In this document: positions 8,227-15,777 of the stretch, piece by piece | Numbering within the stretch: the stretch's first letter is position 1 | Layout: each line of letters opens with the position of its first letter | Source of the DNA: Acidobacteriota bacterium | GTDB lineage: Bacteria; Acidobacteriota; Terriglobia; 20CM-2-55-15 | Assembly: GCA_003223875.1 (NCBI GenBank) | Contig: QHWY01000228.1 | Location: forward strand, 1-38,309 | DNA length: 38,309 bases | Reading direction: 5' to 3' | Made by a program: the position numbers and the translations under genes | The notes under the pieces: model-generated | The model's input: only the letters and a program-made list of their open reading frames with translations | What the model was told of the DNA's origin: nothing | Database searches by the model: none

Positions 8227-8274
8227 CCGCTTAGTCTAGCGTATTTGGCCGCGCGGTTGTGCTAGAGTTCAACC

Positions 8275-8628
8275 ATGCCCATTTACGAATACCATTGCGC
8301 CAAGTGCGATCAAAAAATCGAAGTCATACAAAAAATGTCGGATAAACCTTTGAAAAAACATGAAGGCTGCGGCGGCACGCTAACGAAGTTGATCTCGGCC
8401 GCAGGCTTTCAATTCAAGGGAACCGGATGGTACGTGACCGATTACGCCCGCAAGTCCTCTGGTGATAAGAAGGAAACAGGAACAGAAACCAAGACCGAAT
8501 CCAAGGAAACCTCCACGAATGGCAGCAAGGAAAGCAGTTCAGGCTCGACAAGCGGAGCCACGGCGCGAACCGACGCCGCAAAAACCGGTAAAAGCAGCTC
8601 GTCCAAGTCCGACGCCAAAAAAGACTAA
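8275..8628 (+). CDS. FmdB-family zinc-ribbon protein with Ser/Lys/Thr-rich tail
   Basis: A 117-residue protein. Residues 1-60 match the FmdB putative regulatory domain: MPIYEYHCAKCDQKIEVIQ gives the first CxxC, and AAGFQFKGTGWYVTDY is the family's closing motif. The second CxxC of typical members (CPECGG) is replaced by HEGCGG, so zinc would be held by C-C and H-C. Residues 62-117 are low-complexity and rich in Ser, Lys, Thr and Gly. The last 110 bases overlap, in another frame, the N-terminal extension of endonuclease III. Function of FmdB proteins is poorly known. Confidence 0.85.
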   Translation: MPIYEYHCAKCDQKIEVIQKMSDKPLKKHEGCGGTLTKLISAAGFQFKGTGWYVTDYARKSSGDKKETGTETKTESKETSTNGSKESSSGSTSGATARTDAAKTGKSSSSKSDAKKD

Positions 8629-9259
8629 ATACCTCCGTGCCTCCCAAATCTATGAGCGGCTAAACGCGGCTTATCCCGATGCGAAGTGTGCTCTCGACCA
8701 TCAGAATCCGCTTCAACTTCTAGTGGCGACGATCTTATCGGCGCAAAGCACGGACAAGATGGTGAACCTGATCACGCCCGCGCTCTTCAAAAGGTGCAAG
8801 ACGGCGCGGGATTTCGCCGCAATCGATACCTCGGAACTGGAAGCGATGATTCACTCCAGCGGCTTCTTCCGAAACAAAGCGAAGAGCATCAAAGCCGCCT
8901 CCCGGATTATTGCGGAAGAACACCGAGGCCAGGTTCCCGCAACAATGGAAGAGCTGCTCAAGCTGCCGGGCGTCGCCCGGAAAACCGCAAACGTTGTGCT
9001 GGGTGTTGCATTCGGAAAGGCAGAAGGCGTGGTCGTCGACACTCACGTGCTGCGGCTCGCACGCAGGCTCGATTTTTCGAAAGAAGAGCGTCCGGACAAG
9101 ATCGAACAGGATTTGATGCAATTGTTCCCGCGGGACCAGTGGATCCAACTGGCTCACCTGCTGATTCATCACGGCCGGTCCAAGTGCATCGCCATCAGGC
9201 CGAAATGCGCGGAATGTCCGATTGAGGACCTTTGTTACTCCGCAGATAAAACGGTGTGA
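8519..9259 (+). CDS. nth: Endonuclease III (DNA glycosylase/AP lyase)
   Basis: Removes oxidised pyrimidines and cuts the abasic site in base-excision repair. The conserved core starts near base 8636 (IYERLNAAYPDAKCALDHQNPLQLLVATILSAQSTD). The helix-hairpin-helix LLKLPGVARKTANVVLG carries the catalytic Lys, VVDTHVLRLARRL carries the catalytic Asp, and the [4Fe-4S] loop has the exact C-x6-C-x2-C-x5-C spacing (CIAIRPKCAECPIEDLC). No ATG, GTG or TTG lies near the core, so the nearest start is ATG 8519 (246 residues; ATG 8462 would add 19 more). This gives a basic, proline-rich extension of about 39 residues that overlaps the fmdB-like gene. Confidence 0.9.
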   Translation: MAARKAVQARQAEPRREPTPQKPVKAARPSPTPKKTKYLRASQIYERLNAAYPDAKCALDHQNPLQLLVATILSAQSTDKMVNLITPALFKRCKTARDFAAIDTSELEAMIHSSGFFRNKAKSIKAASRIIAEEHRGQVPATMEELLKLPGVARKTANVVLGVAFGKAEGVVVDTHVLRLARRLDFSKEERPDKIEQDLMQLFPRDQWIQLAHLLIHHGRSKCIAIRPKCAECPIEDLCYSADKTV

Positions 9260-9260
9260 C

Positions 9261-9377
9261 GTGAGAACCTTTCTCGGCGTCCTTCAGTGGACACTAGCGA
9301 TTCTCTCGGTAACGGGAACCATCGCGCTGTTTAGCTGGATCGCTGCGATGATCTTACGAAAAGACCGTCCAAAATGA
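9261..9377 (+). CDS. Small single-pass membrane protein, 38 residues
   Basis: The short frame starts at GTG 9261, two bases after the nth stop, and ends in TGA at 9375-9377, overlapping the ATG of the next gene as ATGA. The product has one hydrophobic stretch (TLAILSVTGTIALFSWIAAMIL) followed by RKDRPK, consistent with a single transmembrane helix and a cytoplasmic basic tail. The tight spacing on both sides and the ATGA overlap argue that it is translated as part of the fmdB/nth operon. No family recognised. Confidence 0.55.
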   Translation: MRTFLGVLQWTLAILSVTGTIALFSWIAAMILRKDRPK

Positions 9378-9634
9378 CTTCACTCGAACGCGTGCGCGAT
9401 GAGTTGGCCAACTACGAGCACCCGTTCTTTGACTTCGACGCGCGGGCAACCAAAGAAGGCGTGGAATTGTTAATTCGTTCCAAAATCCCCGAGGTCGTCT
9501 CTCCCGAATACAAAATCACGCTGGCTGAGCGCGATATCCAAAGCTCACAGTTCACCTGGAGCTTCCAGAAGCTTCTCTATGACTGTCTCACGGACTACAT
9601 TGTGGAATTGTTTACGAAGAATCCGATGACCTGA
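9374..9634 (+). CDS. Conserved-looking hypothetical protein, 86 residues
   Basis: Soluble, acidic-to-neutral, mixed alpha/beta by appearance (MTSLERVRDELANYEHPFFDFDARATKEGVELLIRSKIPE is the first half in outline; the end is aromatic and helical). It has no signal peptide or membrane segment and no motif I recognise. Start coupled to the small membrane protein by ATGA. Last gene of the fmdB/nth operon; an F2 repeat begins eight bases after the stop. Confidence 0.65.
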   Translation: MTSLERVRDELANYEHPFFDFDARATKEGVELLIRSKIPEVVSPEYKITLAERDIQSSQFTWSFQKLLYDCLTDYIVELFTKNPMT

Positions 9635-9641
9635 GAATTTC

Positions 9642-9784
9642 GCTCCTCGCAGAGGAGGGCGCGAAGCGCGAGCCCGACAGGGCGAAGGCTCATCAAAGCC
9701 CGGCAAAAACGTTTCGCCGAACTGACCACCCCGGCGCTTCAGTCTGCGACTGTCGCGCCACCCCTCCTCTGCGAGGAGGGGAAT
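9642..9784. repeat. F2 foldback repeat
   Basis: Left tip CTCCTCGCAGAGGAGGG and right tip CCCCTCCTCTGCGAGGAGGGG are each hairpins and also complement one another. The left arm carries the shared core GCGCGAAGCGCGAGCCCGAC and the right arm GACCACCCCGGCG and TGTCGCGCCACC, the same modules as the copies at 11776, 14221, 19079 and 34178. No ORF supported. Confidence 0.75.
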
Positions 9785-9794
9785 AAAAAAAAAG

Positions 9795-9831
9795 AGGCGG
9801 TTTCGTTGGGAGCGGACCATCGAAACCGCCT
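9795..9831. terminator. Perfect 11-bp hairpin, possible terminator
   Basis: AGGCGGTTTCG (9795-9805) pairs with CGAAACCGCCT (9821-9831) around a 15-base loop. On the plus strand, downstream of the 86-residue gene, the U-run is only three long; on the minus strand the hairpin is followed by nine U residues, but no minus-strand gene feeds into it. Direction is therefore uncertain. A second inverted pair, TTTCCGCC (9944-9951) and GGCGGAAA (9974-9981), lies between this and leucyl aminopeptidase. Confidence 0.5.
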
Positions 9832-10038
9832 TTCGCGCCTATGAGAGGAGTGGGCGAGGGAGAGAAAATCTATAAATTACATAAACCTATACGACTGGAG
9901 CAGGCTGTGGGTTACTTCATGCGGCGTCTTCTCTAAAAATTTTTTTCCGCCAGCACGCTGGATTGTTTCACCAGGCGGAAATTCGTTCTAACGTAGTAAT
10001 ATGAATATGTTAGCTCGATTCTGAGGAGTCAAACGCCC

Positions 10039-11544
10039 ATGAAAATTCGGCTCTCATACGATCGGCCTTCCCAGATCAGCGCCGATCTGCTCGTCGTTAT
10101 TGTCGATTCCGAAGTCCGGTTGCATGATCTGACGGGTTCCCCGCTCGATGAGATCGTCCGGCGTGTGGGCCGTGATCTGAACGAAAGGCGACTCAAAAAG
10201 GAATACTTCGCGGCGCTCGATTCGCGAGCTGCGGCCCAACATCTTGTCGTCTTTTCCAGCACTCTGAATCCCGGCTATAACGTTTGGGAGAATCTGAAGA
10301 CCTTTGTTGCACGCTCGATCCGGATGGCAAAGGATCAAAATCTCAATCATGTATGCATCCTGTTGAACACGGATGAGGCGGCGGCATTCATGGGAAAAGC
10401 CGTCGAAGGCGCTATTCTCGGCGCCTACAGCTTCGATCGGTACAAGAAGGAAAAGGCAGAGTTTCACAAGGTCCAAGTGACGATCGTCGCCCTCAAATCG
10501 CATGACCAGCAAAACCGTCACTATCTCGCGCGCTACACTGTCGTTTCGGAGGCCGTCAACGAAGCCCGCGACATGATCAATGAACCCGGCTCGGTGGCAA
10601 CACCCGAATACCTTGCTGAAGCGGCGCGGAAAATTGGGAAAGAATCCGATCTCGACTTGAAAGTTTGGGATGAAAAAAAGCTGCACAAGGAGGGTTACAA
10701 CGGGTTGTTGCAAGTCGGCCGCGGAAGCACGCATCCGCCGCGGCTGATCCGTCTGGCCTATCGTGCGCGAAAGGCAAAGGGGCACCTGGCGTTCATCGGC
10801 AAAGGCGTGACGTTCGATTCCGGAGGTATTTCGCTCAAGCCGGCTGACAAGATGTACGAAATGAAAGGCGACATGTCGGGCGGCGCTGCGGTCCTGTATG
10901 CTTTGAAAGCCATTGGGAAATTAAAACCCGACGTCCATGTCACAGGCATTGTTCCCACAGCCGAGAATCTCCCGGACGCCAACGCCCAGCGTCCCGGTGA
11001 TATCTTTTACGCCAAAAACGGGAAATCCATCATGGTCGATAACACCGATGCGGAAGGCCGCCTCATTCTTACAGACGGACTGCATCTGGCGGGCCAAGAA
11101 AAAGCGACGCACATCCTCGATATCGCGACACTCACCGGCGCATGTGTACGCGCCTTGGGCTTGAGCGTTGCAGGGATCATGGGCAATGCGCCGAAATTAG
11201 TCCAGGCTGTTATTCGGTCCGGCCAAAACCAGGGTGAACTCTTTTGGGAACTGCCATTACCCGAGGAATACAAGGACTTGTTGAAGACGCCTTATGCGGA
11301 TCTCAACAACATCGGCGGGCCGGTGGCTGGAGCGCTGACGGCGGGATTGTTCCTGCAAGAATTCGTGCCGGAACGAACACCTTGGGTGCACCTCGATATC
11401 GCCGGCCCATTTATCCGCGAAAAGGAGTGGAAATACTACGAAGCCGGCGCGATCGGTTTCGGATTGAAGACATTGGTCGACCTCGCCGAACGATTTAACG
11501 AATATCAACTGATGGAGACTTTGATTGCTCGATCACTATCGTGA
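10039..11544 (+). CDS. pepA: Leucyl aminopeptidase (M17 family)
   Basis: Cytosolic hexameric dizinc aminopeptidase that removes N-terminal leucine and other residues from peptides. A 501-residue protein, normal length. The catalytic domain shows the metal ligands Lys255 and Asp260 in GKGVTFDSGG, Lys267, Asp278 in KGDMSGGAA, and Asp337, Glu339 and Arg341 in the signature NTDAEGRL. The N-terminal alpha/beta domain (1-170) is the usual variable one. GAGGAG lies ten bases before the ATG. The 3' end overlaps the following small gene by 20 bases. Confidence 0.95.
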   Translation: MKIRLSYDRPSQISADLLVVIVDSEVRLHDLTGSPLDEIVRRVGRDLNERRLKKEYFAALDSRAAAQHLVVFSSTLNPGYNVWENLKTFVARSIRMAKDQNLNHVCILLNTDEAAAFMGKAVEGAILGAYSFDRYKKEKAEFHKVQVTIVALKSHDQQNRHYLARYTVVSEAVNEARDMINEPGSVATPEYLAEAARKIGKESDLDLKVWDEKKLHKEGYNGLLQVGRGSTHPPRLIRLAYRARKAKGHLAFIGKGVTFDSGGISLKPADKMYEMKGDMSGGAAVLYALKAIGKLKPDVHVTGIVPTAENLPDANAQRPGDIFYAKNGKSIMVDNTDAEGRLILTDGLHLAGQEKATHILDIATLTGACVRALGLSVAGIMGNAPKLVQAVIRSGQNQGELFWELPLPEEYKDLLKTPYADLNNIGGPVAGALTAGLFLQEFVPERTPWVHLDIAGPFIREKEWKYYEAGAIGFGLKTLVDLAERFNEYQLMETLIARSLS

Positions 11545-11770
11545 AGCCAAAGAGCGCTACGAATTCCAAATGGGCCCGATCCGCGGCCCTCTCGCTACGG
11601 CGCTGGACATGCTGACAGATGCGCTCGCTCTTGTCGGCCAACATAGTCTCTATTGCCGAAGCCAACGCCAGCCCCAGTATCCCGCAATGGATGTGCGCCT
11701 CGTCATGGAACAAATTGAGGACTCCAAAGGGTTAATCATCGGCGCGATGGAGTTGCTGAAGAAAGTCTGA
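11525..11770 (+). CDS. Small helical hypothetical protein, 81 residues
   Basis: Starts at TTG 11525 inside the end of pepA, with GGAGA seven bases upstream. Mostly helical with a short Cys/Arg/Pro-containing turn in the middle (CRSQRQPQYP) and no membrane segment. No family recognised. The overlap suggests co-translation with the aminopeptidase. An F2 repeat begins six bases after the stop. Confidence 0.6.
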   Translation: MLDHYREAKERYEFQMGPIRGPLATALDMLTDALALVGQHSLYCRSQRQPQYPAMDVRLVMEQIEDSKGLIIGAMELLKKV

Positions 11771-11775
11771 TGACC

Positions 11776-11847
11776 ATTCCCTTCCTCGCAGAGGAGGGCG
11801 CGCCAGCTTCTATTAAGCTGTCGCGCCACCCCTGCGAGGAGGGGAAT
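11776..11847. repeat. Short F2 foldback repeat
   Basis: A 72-bp version: ATTCCCTTCCTCGCAGAGGAG on the left and CGAGGAGGGGAAT on the right, with the AGCTTNNNTTAAGCTG palindrome and TGTCGCGCCACC arm inside. It ends 14 bases before the aconitase-family ATG. Confidence 0.7.
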
Positions 11848-11861
11848 GATACATTCTTATT

Positions 11862-13829
11862 ATGGATCTCCGGAAAGTTGGAAACGTCGATGTCTTTTTC
11901 GATGCCGGCGGATTCGTCCAATCCGTTCAACTGGCCGGCAGAGCTCTGTATCTAACCACCAATCCTGCCCTTCTTCGAAAGCAATTTGGCGGTGAAATCC
12001 TGGATCCGCCCCCGGCCGTGACAGAGCTTTATAGTCATGTTTCAACGGACGCGATCATCAAAGCGAATCCTGATTGTTACTACTATGATGACCGGCTCGG
12101 GACGCTCTTGCTCCGCTCGCTGGGTGGAGGCGGACTGATCGAGCCGGGCGATATACGGAACGGCGGCTTCGGCATGCTCTTTGCCGGTGAAGGTTGGGGT
12201 GAAGGATCTTCTCGCGAAGTCGCGGCGCTGGCGCTGTTGTACGCGGGAATCGGAATTGTCTACGCGCCCAGCATGGCACCAATCCATCGCCAGAATCTGA
12301 TCAACAACGGCATGTTTCCGGTGGCGGATTTCTCAATTGCCCGACGTCTCGCCGCCCGTGAGCGCGTCCTCCTCGACGACTTGACCCGCTCTTTTGACGA
12401 GCTCTCGAAAAAGATTGCACGCTATGGTGGTTTGTTTCGTTTCATGGAAGCTCGATCGCAAGGACGAGAGACCGATCGGCCAATCGAGTCACAGCCTCGG
12501 CCAATGACGATCGCTGAGAAAATCCTCGCGCGTCACATGAACACCATTCACGGGGCTGTGAAACCGGGCGACTCCGGATTCATTCAAGTCGACGCCGGAT
12601 TTTCCCACGACTACACAACGGCACCTGCGGCTGCGATGATCCGGTCGGCGCTTGGGCGCGGACCAAAAGTCAAGAATCCGAACTCGATGCACACCTTTCC
12701 TGATCATCTGACGCTTGCTGGAAATCTTCCCGGCATCACGTCGGAAGCTTTGGCTGGAATCCAGGATCTTCGTGAAGGGCAAAAACGCGTGGCGCGCGAA
12801 ACCGGTATTCACTTCCACGCTACAACATCGGGTGGAAGCACGGGTATTTGTCATACGGTGATTCGCGAGGAAATTGCGCTACCAGGCCAGGTGATTCTTG
12901 GAACCGATTCCCACACGTGCTCGGCTGGCGCTCTCAATTGTCTGGCATACGGTATCGGTAACACGGAAATCGCGTGTATATGGGAACACAACGAGATCGC
13001 CGGGCGGGTTCCTCGCACGGTCCGCATTTACCTCAAGGGCAAATTGCGGCAGTCGTGCACGGCGAAAGACGTGATCTTATATTTCGCGCATGAAGGTAAA
13101 AGCACCGGAGCTTTCACCGGAAAGGTCATGGAATTCACGGGACCGGGACTGGAGGAATTCTCGTTTGAAGAACAGGCTGTACTTTCAAATATGGCCGTCG
13201 AGTGCAATGCGCTGACTGCCATTATGGAGCCAACCGAATCCATGATCCGGTATTTGATCGAGCGGCGCGGTCTCCAGCGTGAAGAGGTCCGGCGAATGCT
13301 CGTTTACGCGGATCCGGATTCTGATGTGGATCGGATCATTGAACTGGATTTAGGAACCGTTCAGACGCTGGTTGCCTCTCCAGGTCATCCCGGCAATGGC
13401 CTTCCCCTCGAAAAGCTTCGGGGAACGAAGCTCGACATGGCATACGCCGGTTCGTGCACGGCCGGCGATATCACGTCGATCCTGATGTACGCAGAAGTCC
13501 TTCGCGGACGGAAAGTCAAGATCCCCACCTTTATTCAATATGGCTCGGAGCGCGTGCGGGAAGACGCGAAGCGGCGTGGCGTTCACCAAGTATTGCTGGC
13601 GGCTGGGGTTCATATGATTGAAGAGCCGGGCTGCGGTGCCTGTATCAACGCAGGCCCAGGTGGTCCGCAAAAGGGGCAGGTCGCCATTTCCGCTACCAAT
13701 CGCAATATGCCGGGCCGTATGGGCGAAGGCGACGCCTATCTCGCTAATCCCTATGTTGTAGCAGCCTCGGCGGTTCGCGGCTTCATCTGCGGGCCCGAAC
13801 ACCTATCCCCAGCGGCGGTCGATGTCTAA
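11862..13829 (+). CDS. Aconitase-superfamily dehydratase with swivel domain first
   Basis: A 655-residue Fe-S hydro-lyase. Residues 1-170 are a LeuD/aconitase swivel domain (GGFGMLFAGEGWGEGSSREVAALALLYAGI is in the substrate-loop style, here split for brevity), then a linker, and residues 225-650 a LeuC-like catalytic part. The three cluster ligands are present: Cys353 in GTDSHTCSAGA, and Cys591 and Cys594 in PGCGACINAGPG. YAGSCTAGDI and the late RNMPGRMG loop are also typical. Two-subunit isopropylmalate isomerases keep these on separate proteins, and aconitase A has the swivel last; AcnB has it before the catalytic domains but behind a HEAT domain that is absent here. Substrate could be isopropylmalate, aconitate or a methylated analogue. 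No strong ribosome site was found at the right distance. Confidence 0.85.
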   Translation: MDLRKVGNVDVFFDAGGFVQSVQLAGRALYLTTNPALLRKQFGGEILDPPPAVTELYSHVSTDAIIKANPDCYYYDDRLGTLLLRSLGGGGLIEPGDIRNGGFGMLFAGEGWGEGSSREVAALALLYAGIGIVYAPSMAPIHRQNLINNGMFPVADFSIARRLAARERVLLDDLTRSFDELSKKIARYGGLFRFMEARSQGRETDRPIESQPRPMTIAEKILARHMNTIHGAVKPGDSGFIQVDAGFSHDYTTAPAAAMIRSALGRGPKVKNPNSMHTFPDHLTLAGNLPGITSEALAGIQDLREGQKRVARETGIHFHATTSGGSTGICHTVIREEIALPGQVILGTDSHTCSAGALNCLAYGIGNTEIACIWEHNEIAGRVPRTVRIYLKGKLRQSCTAKDVILYFAHEGKSTGAFTGKVMEFTGPGLEEFSFEEQAVLSNMAVECNALTAIMEPTESMIRYLIERRGLQREEVRRMLVYADPDSDVDRIIELDLGTVQTLVASPGHPGNGLPLEKLRGTKLDMAYAGSCTAGDITSILMYAEVLRGRKVKIPTFIQYGSERVREDAKRRGVHQVLLAAGVHMIEEPGCGACINAGPGGPQKGQVAISATNRNMPGRMGEGDAYLANPYVVAASAVRGFICGPEHLSPAAVDV

Positions 13830-13871
13830 AATCGACAGCAGCTGAAAATTCTTTCTTTGCAAAATTTTTTC

Positions 13872-13900
13872 TTTACAAGCAGACGCCCTGGATGCATAAA
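13872..13900 (+). promoter_or_regulatory. Promoter for the twin small-peptide genes
   Basis: TTTACA (13872-13877) and CATAAA (13895-13900) are separated by exactly 17 bases, giving five of six and four of six consensus matches. Transcription would start near 13907, about 35 bases before the first ATG. Confidence 0.5.
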
Positions 13901-13941
13901 GCTAAGTACATCATTGCAGGGAAGCCGATCGGAGGGATCCG

Positions 13942-14061
13942 ATGAAAGAAAAACCACCTACAACCGAGCTAGAACTACACATCGAAGAGCTCGAGGAAAG
14001 AATTGCGCCAGATGGCGGTGAAACCGTTCTCCCGCTTCCGACCATAGGATTCGATCGCTAA
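13942..14061 (+). CDS. Small acidic peptide 1, RiPP-precursor-like, 39 residues
   Basis: GGAGGG stands five bases before the ATG. The product starts with a short Lys/Pro/Thr segment, then an acidic amphipathic helix (ELELHIEELEERI), then the block APDGGETVLPLP and a short tail TIGFDR. The following gene encodes the same helix-plus-block arrangement, with the 12-residue block identical. The shape, a charged helical leader followed by a Gly-Gly turn and short hydrophobic end, is that of a peptide precursor, but no modification enzyme or peptide transporter is seen in this window. It has no signal peptide or membrane helix. Alternatives are a small regulatory or scaffold peptide, or part of a toxin or chaperone pair. 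Confidence 0.7.
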   Translation: MKEKPPTTELELHIEELEERIAPDGGETVLPLPTIGFDR

Positions 14062-14082
14062 AATTTTCTGGAGGGGGACAGG

Positions 14083-14211
14083 ATGAACCCGATGACGACG
14101 AAAGAAGGAATCGAACTCGAAATTCAAATCGAAGAACTCGAAGCGAAAGTTGCGCCCGATGGTGGCGAAACCGTCCTTCCATTGCCGCTTTGCGGCATCC
14201 GAAAGCACTAG
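14083..14211 (+). CDS. Small acidic peptide 2, RiPP-precursor-like, 42 residues
   Basis: GGAGGGGG stands five bases before the ATG and 21 bases separate it from peptide 1. The helix is IELEIQIEELEAKV, followed by the same APDGGETVLPLP block and a different tail, LCGIRKH, with one Cys. In the 12-codon block the two genes differ at eight bases, all silent (for example CCA/CCC, GGC/GGT, CTT/TTG), so the peptide sequence has been kept by selection while the DNA drifted. An F2 repeat starts ten bases after the stop and may have cut the locus from other genes. Function not recognised. Confidence 0.72.
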   Translation: MNPMTTKEGIELEIQIEELEAKVAPDGGETVLPLPLCGIRKH

Positions 14212-14220
14212 TCGATTTTG

Positions 14221-14502
14221 CCCCTCTCCCTCTGGGAGAGGGCGCGAAGCGCGAGCCCGATAGGGCGAAGGCTAAAAAAAAGGGTGAGGGTCTCAAGATT
14301 CGGATAGACTTCCGACCCTCACCCGGCGCGTCAGCCTGCGGCTGTCGCGCTGCCTTCTCCCGGATCGAGAATGGCCACTGTAGCGGCGGTCTATGACCGC
14401 CGGCGATCTCGCAAATTGCTGTATTGTCGGCGGTCATAGACCGCCGCTACAGCGGGAGAGCCAGACATCATGCACTCTTGTGCAAAGCCTCTCCCAGAGG
14501 GA
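14221..14502. repeat. F2 foldback repeat carrying a decayed F1-type element
   Basis: The outer tips are CCCCTCTCCCTCTGGGAGAGGG and CCTCTCCCAGAGGGA, with the GCGCGAAGCGCGAGCCCGAT core and the ACCCTCACCCGGCG arm inside. At 14365-14489 sits a remnant of the long F1 type: its interior (CCACTGTAGCGGCGGTC ... CCGCCGCTACAGCG) and right end (CATCATGCAC...TGTGCAAAGCC) match 6248-6636, but the left 18-bp terminus is gone. Confidence 0.7.
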
Positions 14503-14530
14503 CAGGGCAGCTCTATGCTATTCTCACACC

Positions 14531-14878
14531 ATGAAGCTTGGTGTGAGCGAGTACTTCGACTGCGCTCATTTTCTGCCCGGTCACCCCAAGTGTGGAAGGC
14601 TGCACGGCCACACCTATAAAGTCGAAATTACCATCGAAGGACAGGTCAAGTCCGGGATGGTCGTTGATTTTGCCGATTTGAAGGAAGCCCTTCGCGGAGT
14701 CCTCGCGCACTACGATCATCGATCGTGGAATGATTTTCTCGAATACCCGTCGGTTGAAAATGTTTGCGAGCTGCTCAGCGCCAAACTGAAGGACCGGCTG
14801 CTGTTTCCTTTTACCTTGCGCGTGTGGGAAGGCCACGGCAAATGGGCGGAAACCGAACGTGCGGGGAGCAACGAATGA
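14531..14878 (+). CDS. queD: 6-carboxytetrahydropterin synthase (QueD/PTPS family)
   Basis: Converts 7,8-dihydroneopterin triphosphate, the FolE product, to 6-carboxytetrahydropterin, the first dedicated step to queuosine and other 7-deazapurines. A 115-residue protein, normal length. Zinc ligands are His13 (DCAHFL), His25 and His27, in the QueD-type C-x3-HGH motif with catalytic Cys21 (CGRLHGHTY). VVDFADLK, the YDHRSWND segment and PSVENV are family motifs; the closing VWEG supplies the substrate Glu. ATG 14531 was chosen because the longer frame runs into repeat sequence. The TGA overlaps the next ATG. Confidence 0.9.
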   Translation: MKLGVSEYFDCAHFLPGHPKCGRLHGHTYKVEITIEGQVKSGMVVDFADLKEALRGVLAHYDHRSWNDFLEYPSVENVCELLSAKLKDRLLFPFTLRVWEGHGKWAETERAGSNE

Positions 14879-15777
14879 CCATGAGGATCTGTTCGCTTTT
14901 GCCAAGCGGTACCGAAATCTTATATTCACTGGGATTGGGCGATCAGGTCGTTGCGGTCACGCATGAATGCGACTACCCGCCGGAAACTGCGCAGAAACCC
15001 AAGATTACCGAAGACCTCACCGACCACGAACGCATGACGAGCGTCGAGATCGATCACCATGTTTCATCGAATATCGGCCGGCATGGAACCATCTACCGCC
15101 TCAAGGAAGACCTGCTTGAAACGCTTAAGCCCGATCTCATCGTGACTCAGGAGCTATGCGAAGTCTGCGCGGTGTCTTACAAAGAAGTGCAGCAAGCGGC
15201 ACGTGTTTTGGAAGGACAGACCCGCATCGTCTCCCTCGAACCGAATACACTCGATGAAATGCTCGAGACCATTCTGATGGTCGGTGAGCTGACGGGCCGG
15301 CAAGACCAAGCGGTGAAAAAGGTTCAGGAGCTCAAGGAGAGACTGCAGCATGTGCGCGAACGCGTGCGCGATCGTCAACGCCCGCGCGTATACGCAATGG
15401 AATGGCTTGATCCGCCGTTTTCCGCGGGGCATTGGGTTCCGGAGATGGTCGAGATCGCGGGCGGGCATGAAGTGCTCGGAAAAGCCGGCATGAAATCAGA
15501 ACGCATTACTCCGGAACGAATTCTCGAAGCCCAACCCGAAATCATCGTGCTCATGCCTTGCGGATTTTCGCTCGAAAGGACGATCGAAGAATACCGGCGC
15601 ACTAAGTTTCTCCCGCGTTGGGCGGGACATCTTTACGCCGTCGACGGGTCGTCCTATTTCAATCGTTCAGGTCCACGCTTGATCGATGGTGTCGAGATCC
15701 TTTCCGAAATCTTTCATCCGGATCAGGGGGTAAACCGCGTCCGTGAACCGAATCGAAATTTTAAAAGGCTTTCTTAA
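14875..15777 (+). CDS. Cobalamin/siderophore-binding-like protein without signal peptide
   Basis: A 300-residue two-lobed periplasmic-binding-protein fold of the BtuF/FhuD type (MRICSLLPSGTEILYSLGLGDQVVAV; LKPDLIVTQELCEVCAVS; AQPEIIVLMPCGFSLE). The hinge helix (LDEMLETILMVGELTGRQDQAVKKVQELKER, here in outline) is clear. There is no signal peptide, so it acts in the cytosol or is non-classical; ABC permease genes are absent nearby. VTHECDYPP and the Cys-x-x-Cys of ELCEVC are typical of a widespread cytosolic subgroup annotated as cobalamin-binding. Translation coupled to queD by ATGA. Ligand unproven. Confidence 0.8.
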   Translation: MTMRICSLLPSGTEILYSLGLGDQVVAVTHECDYPPETAQKPKITEDLTDHERMTSVEIDHHVSSNIGRHGTIYRLKEDLLETLKPDLIVTQELCEVCAVSYKEVQQAARVLEGQTRIVSLEPNTLDEMLETILMVGELTGRQDQAVKKVQELKERLQHVRERVRDRQRPRVYAMEWLDPPFSAGHWVPEMVEIAGGHEVLGKAGMKSERITPERILEAQPEIIVLMPCGFSLERTIEEYRRTKFLPRWAGHLYAVDGSSYFNRSGPRLIDGVEILSEIFHPDQGVNRVREPNRNFKRLS

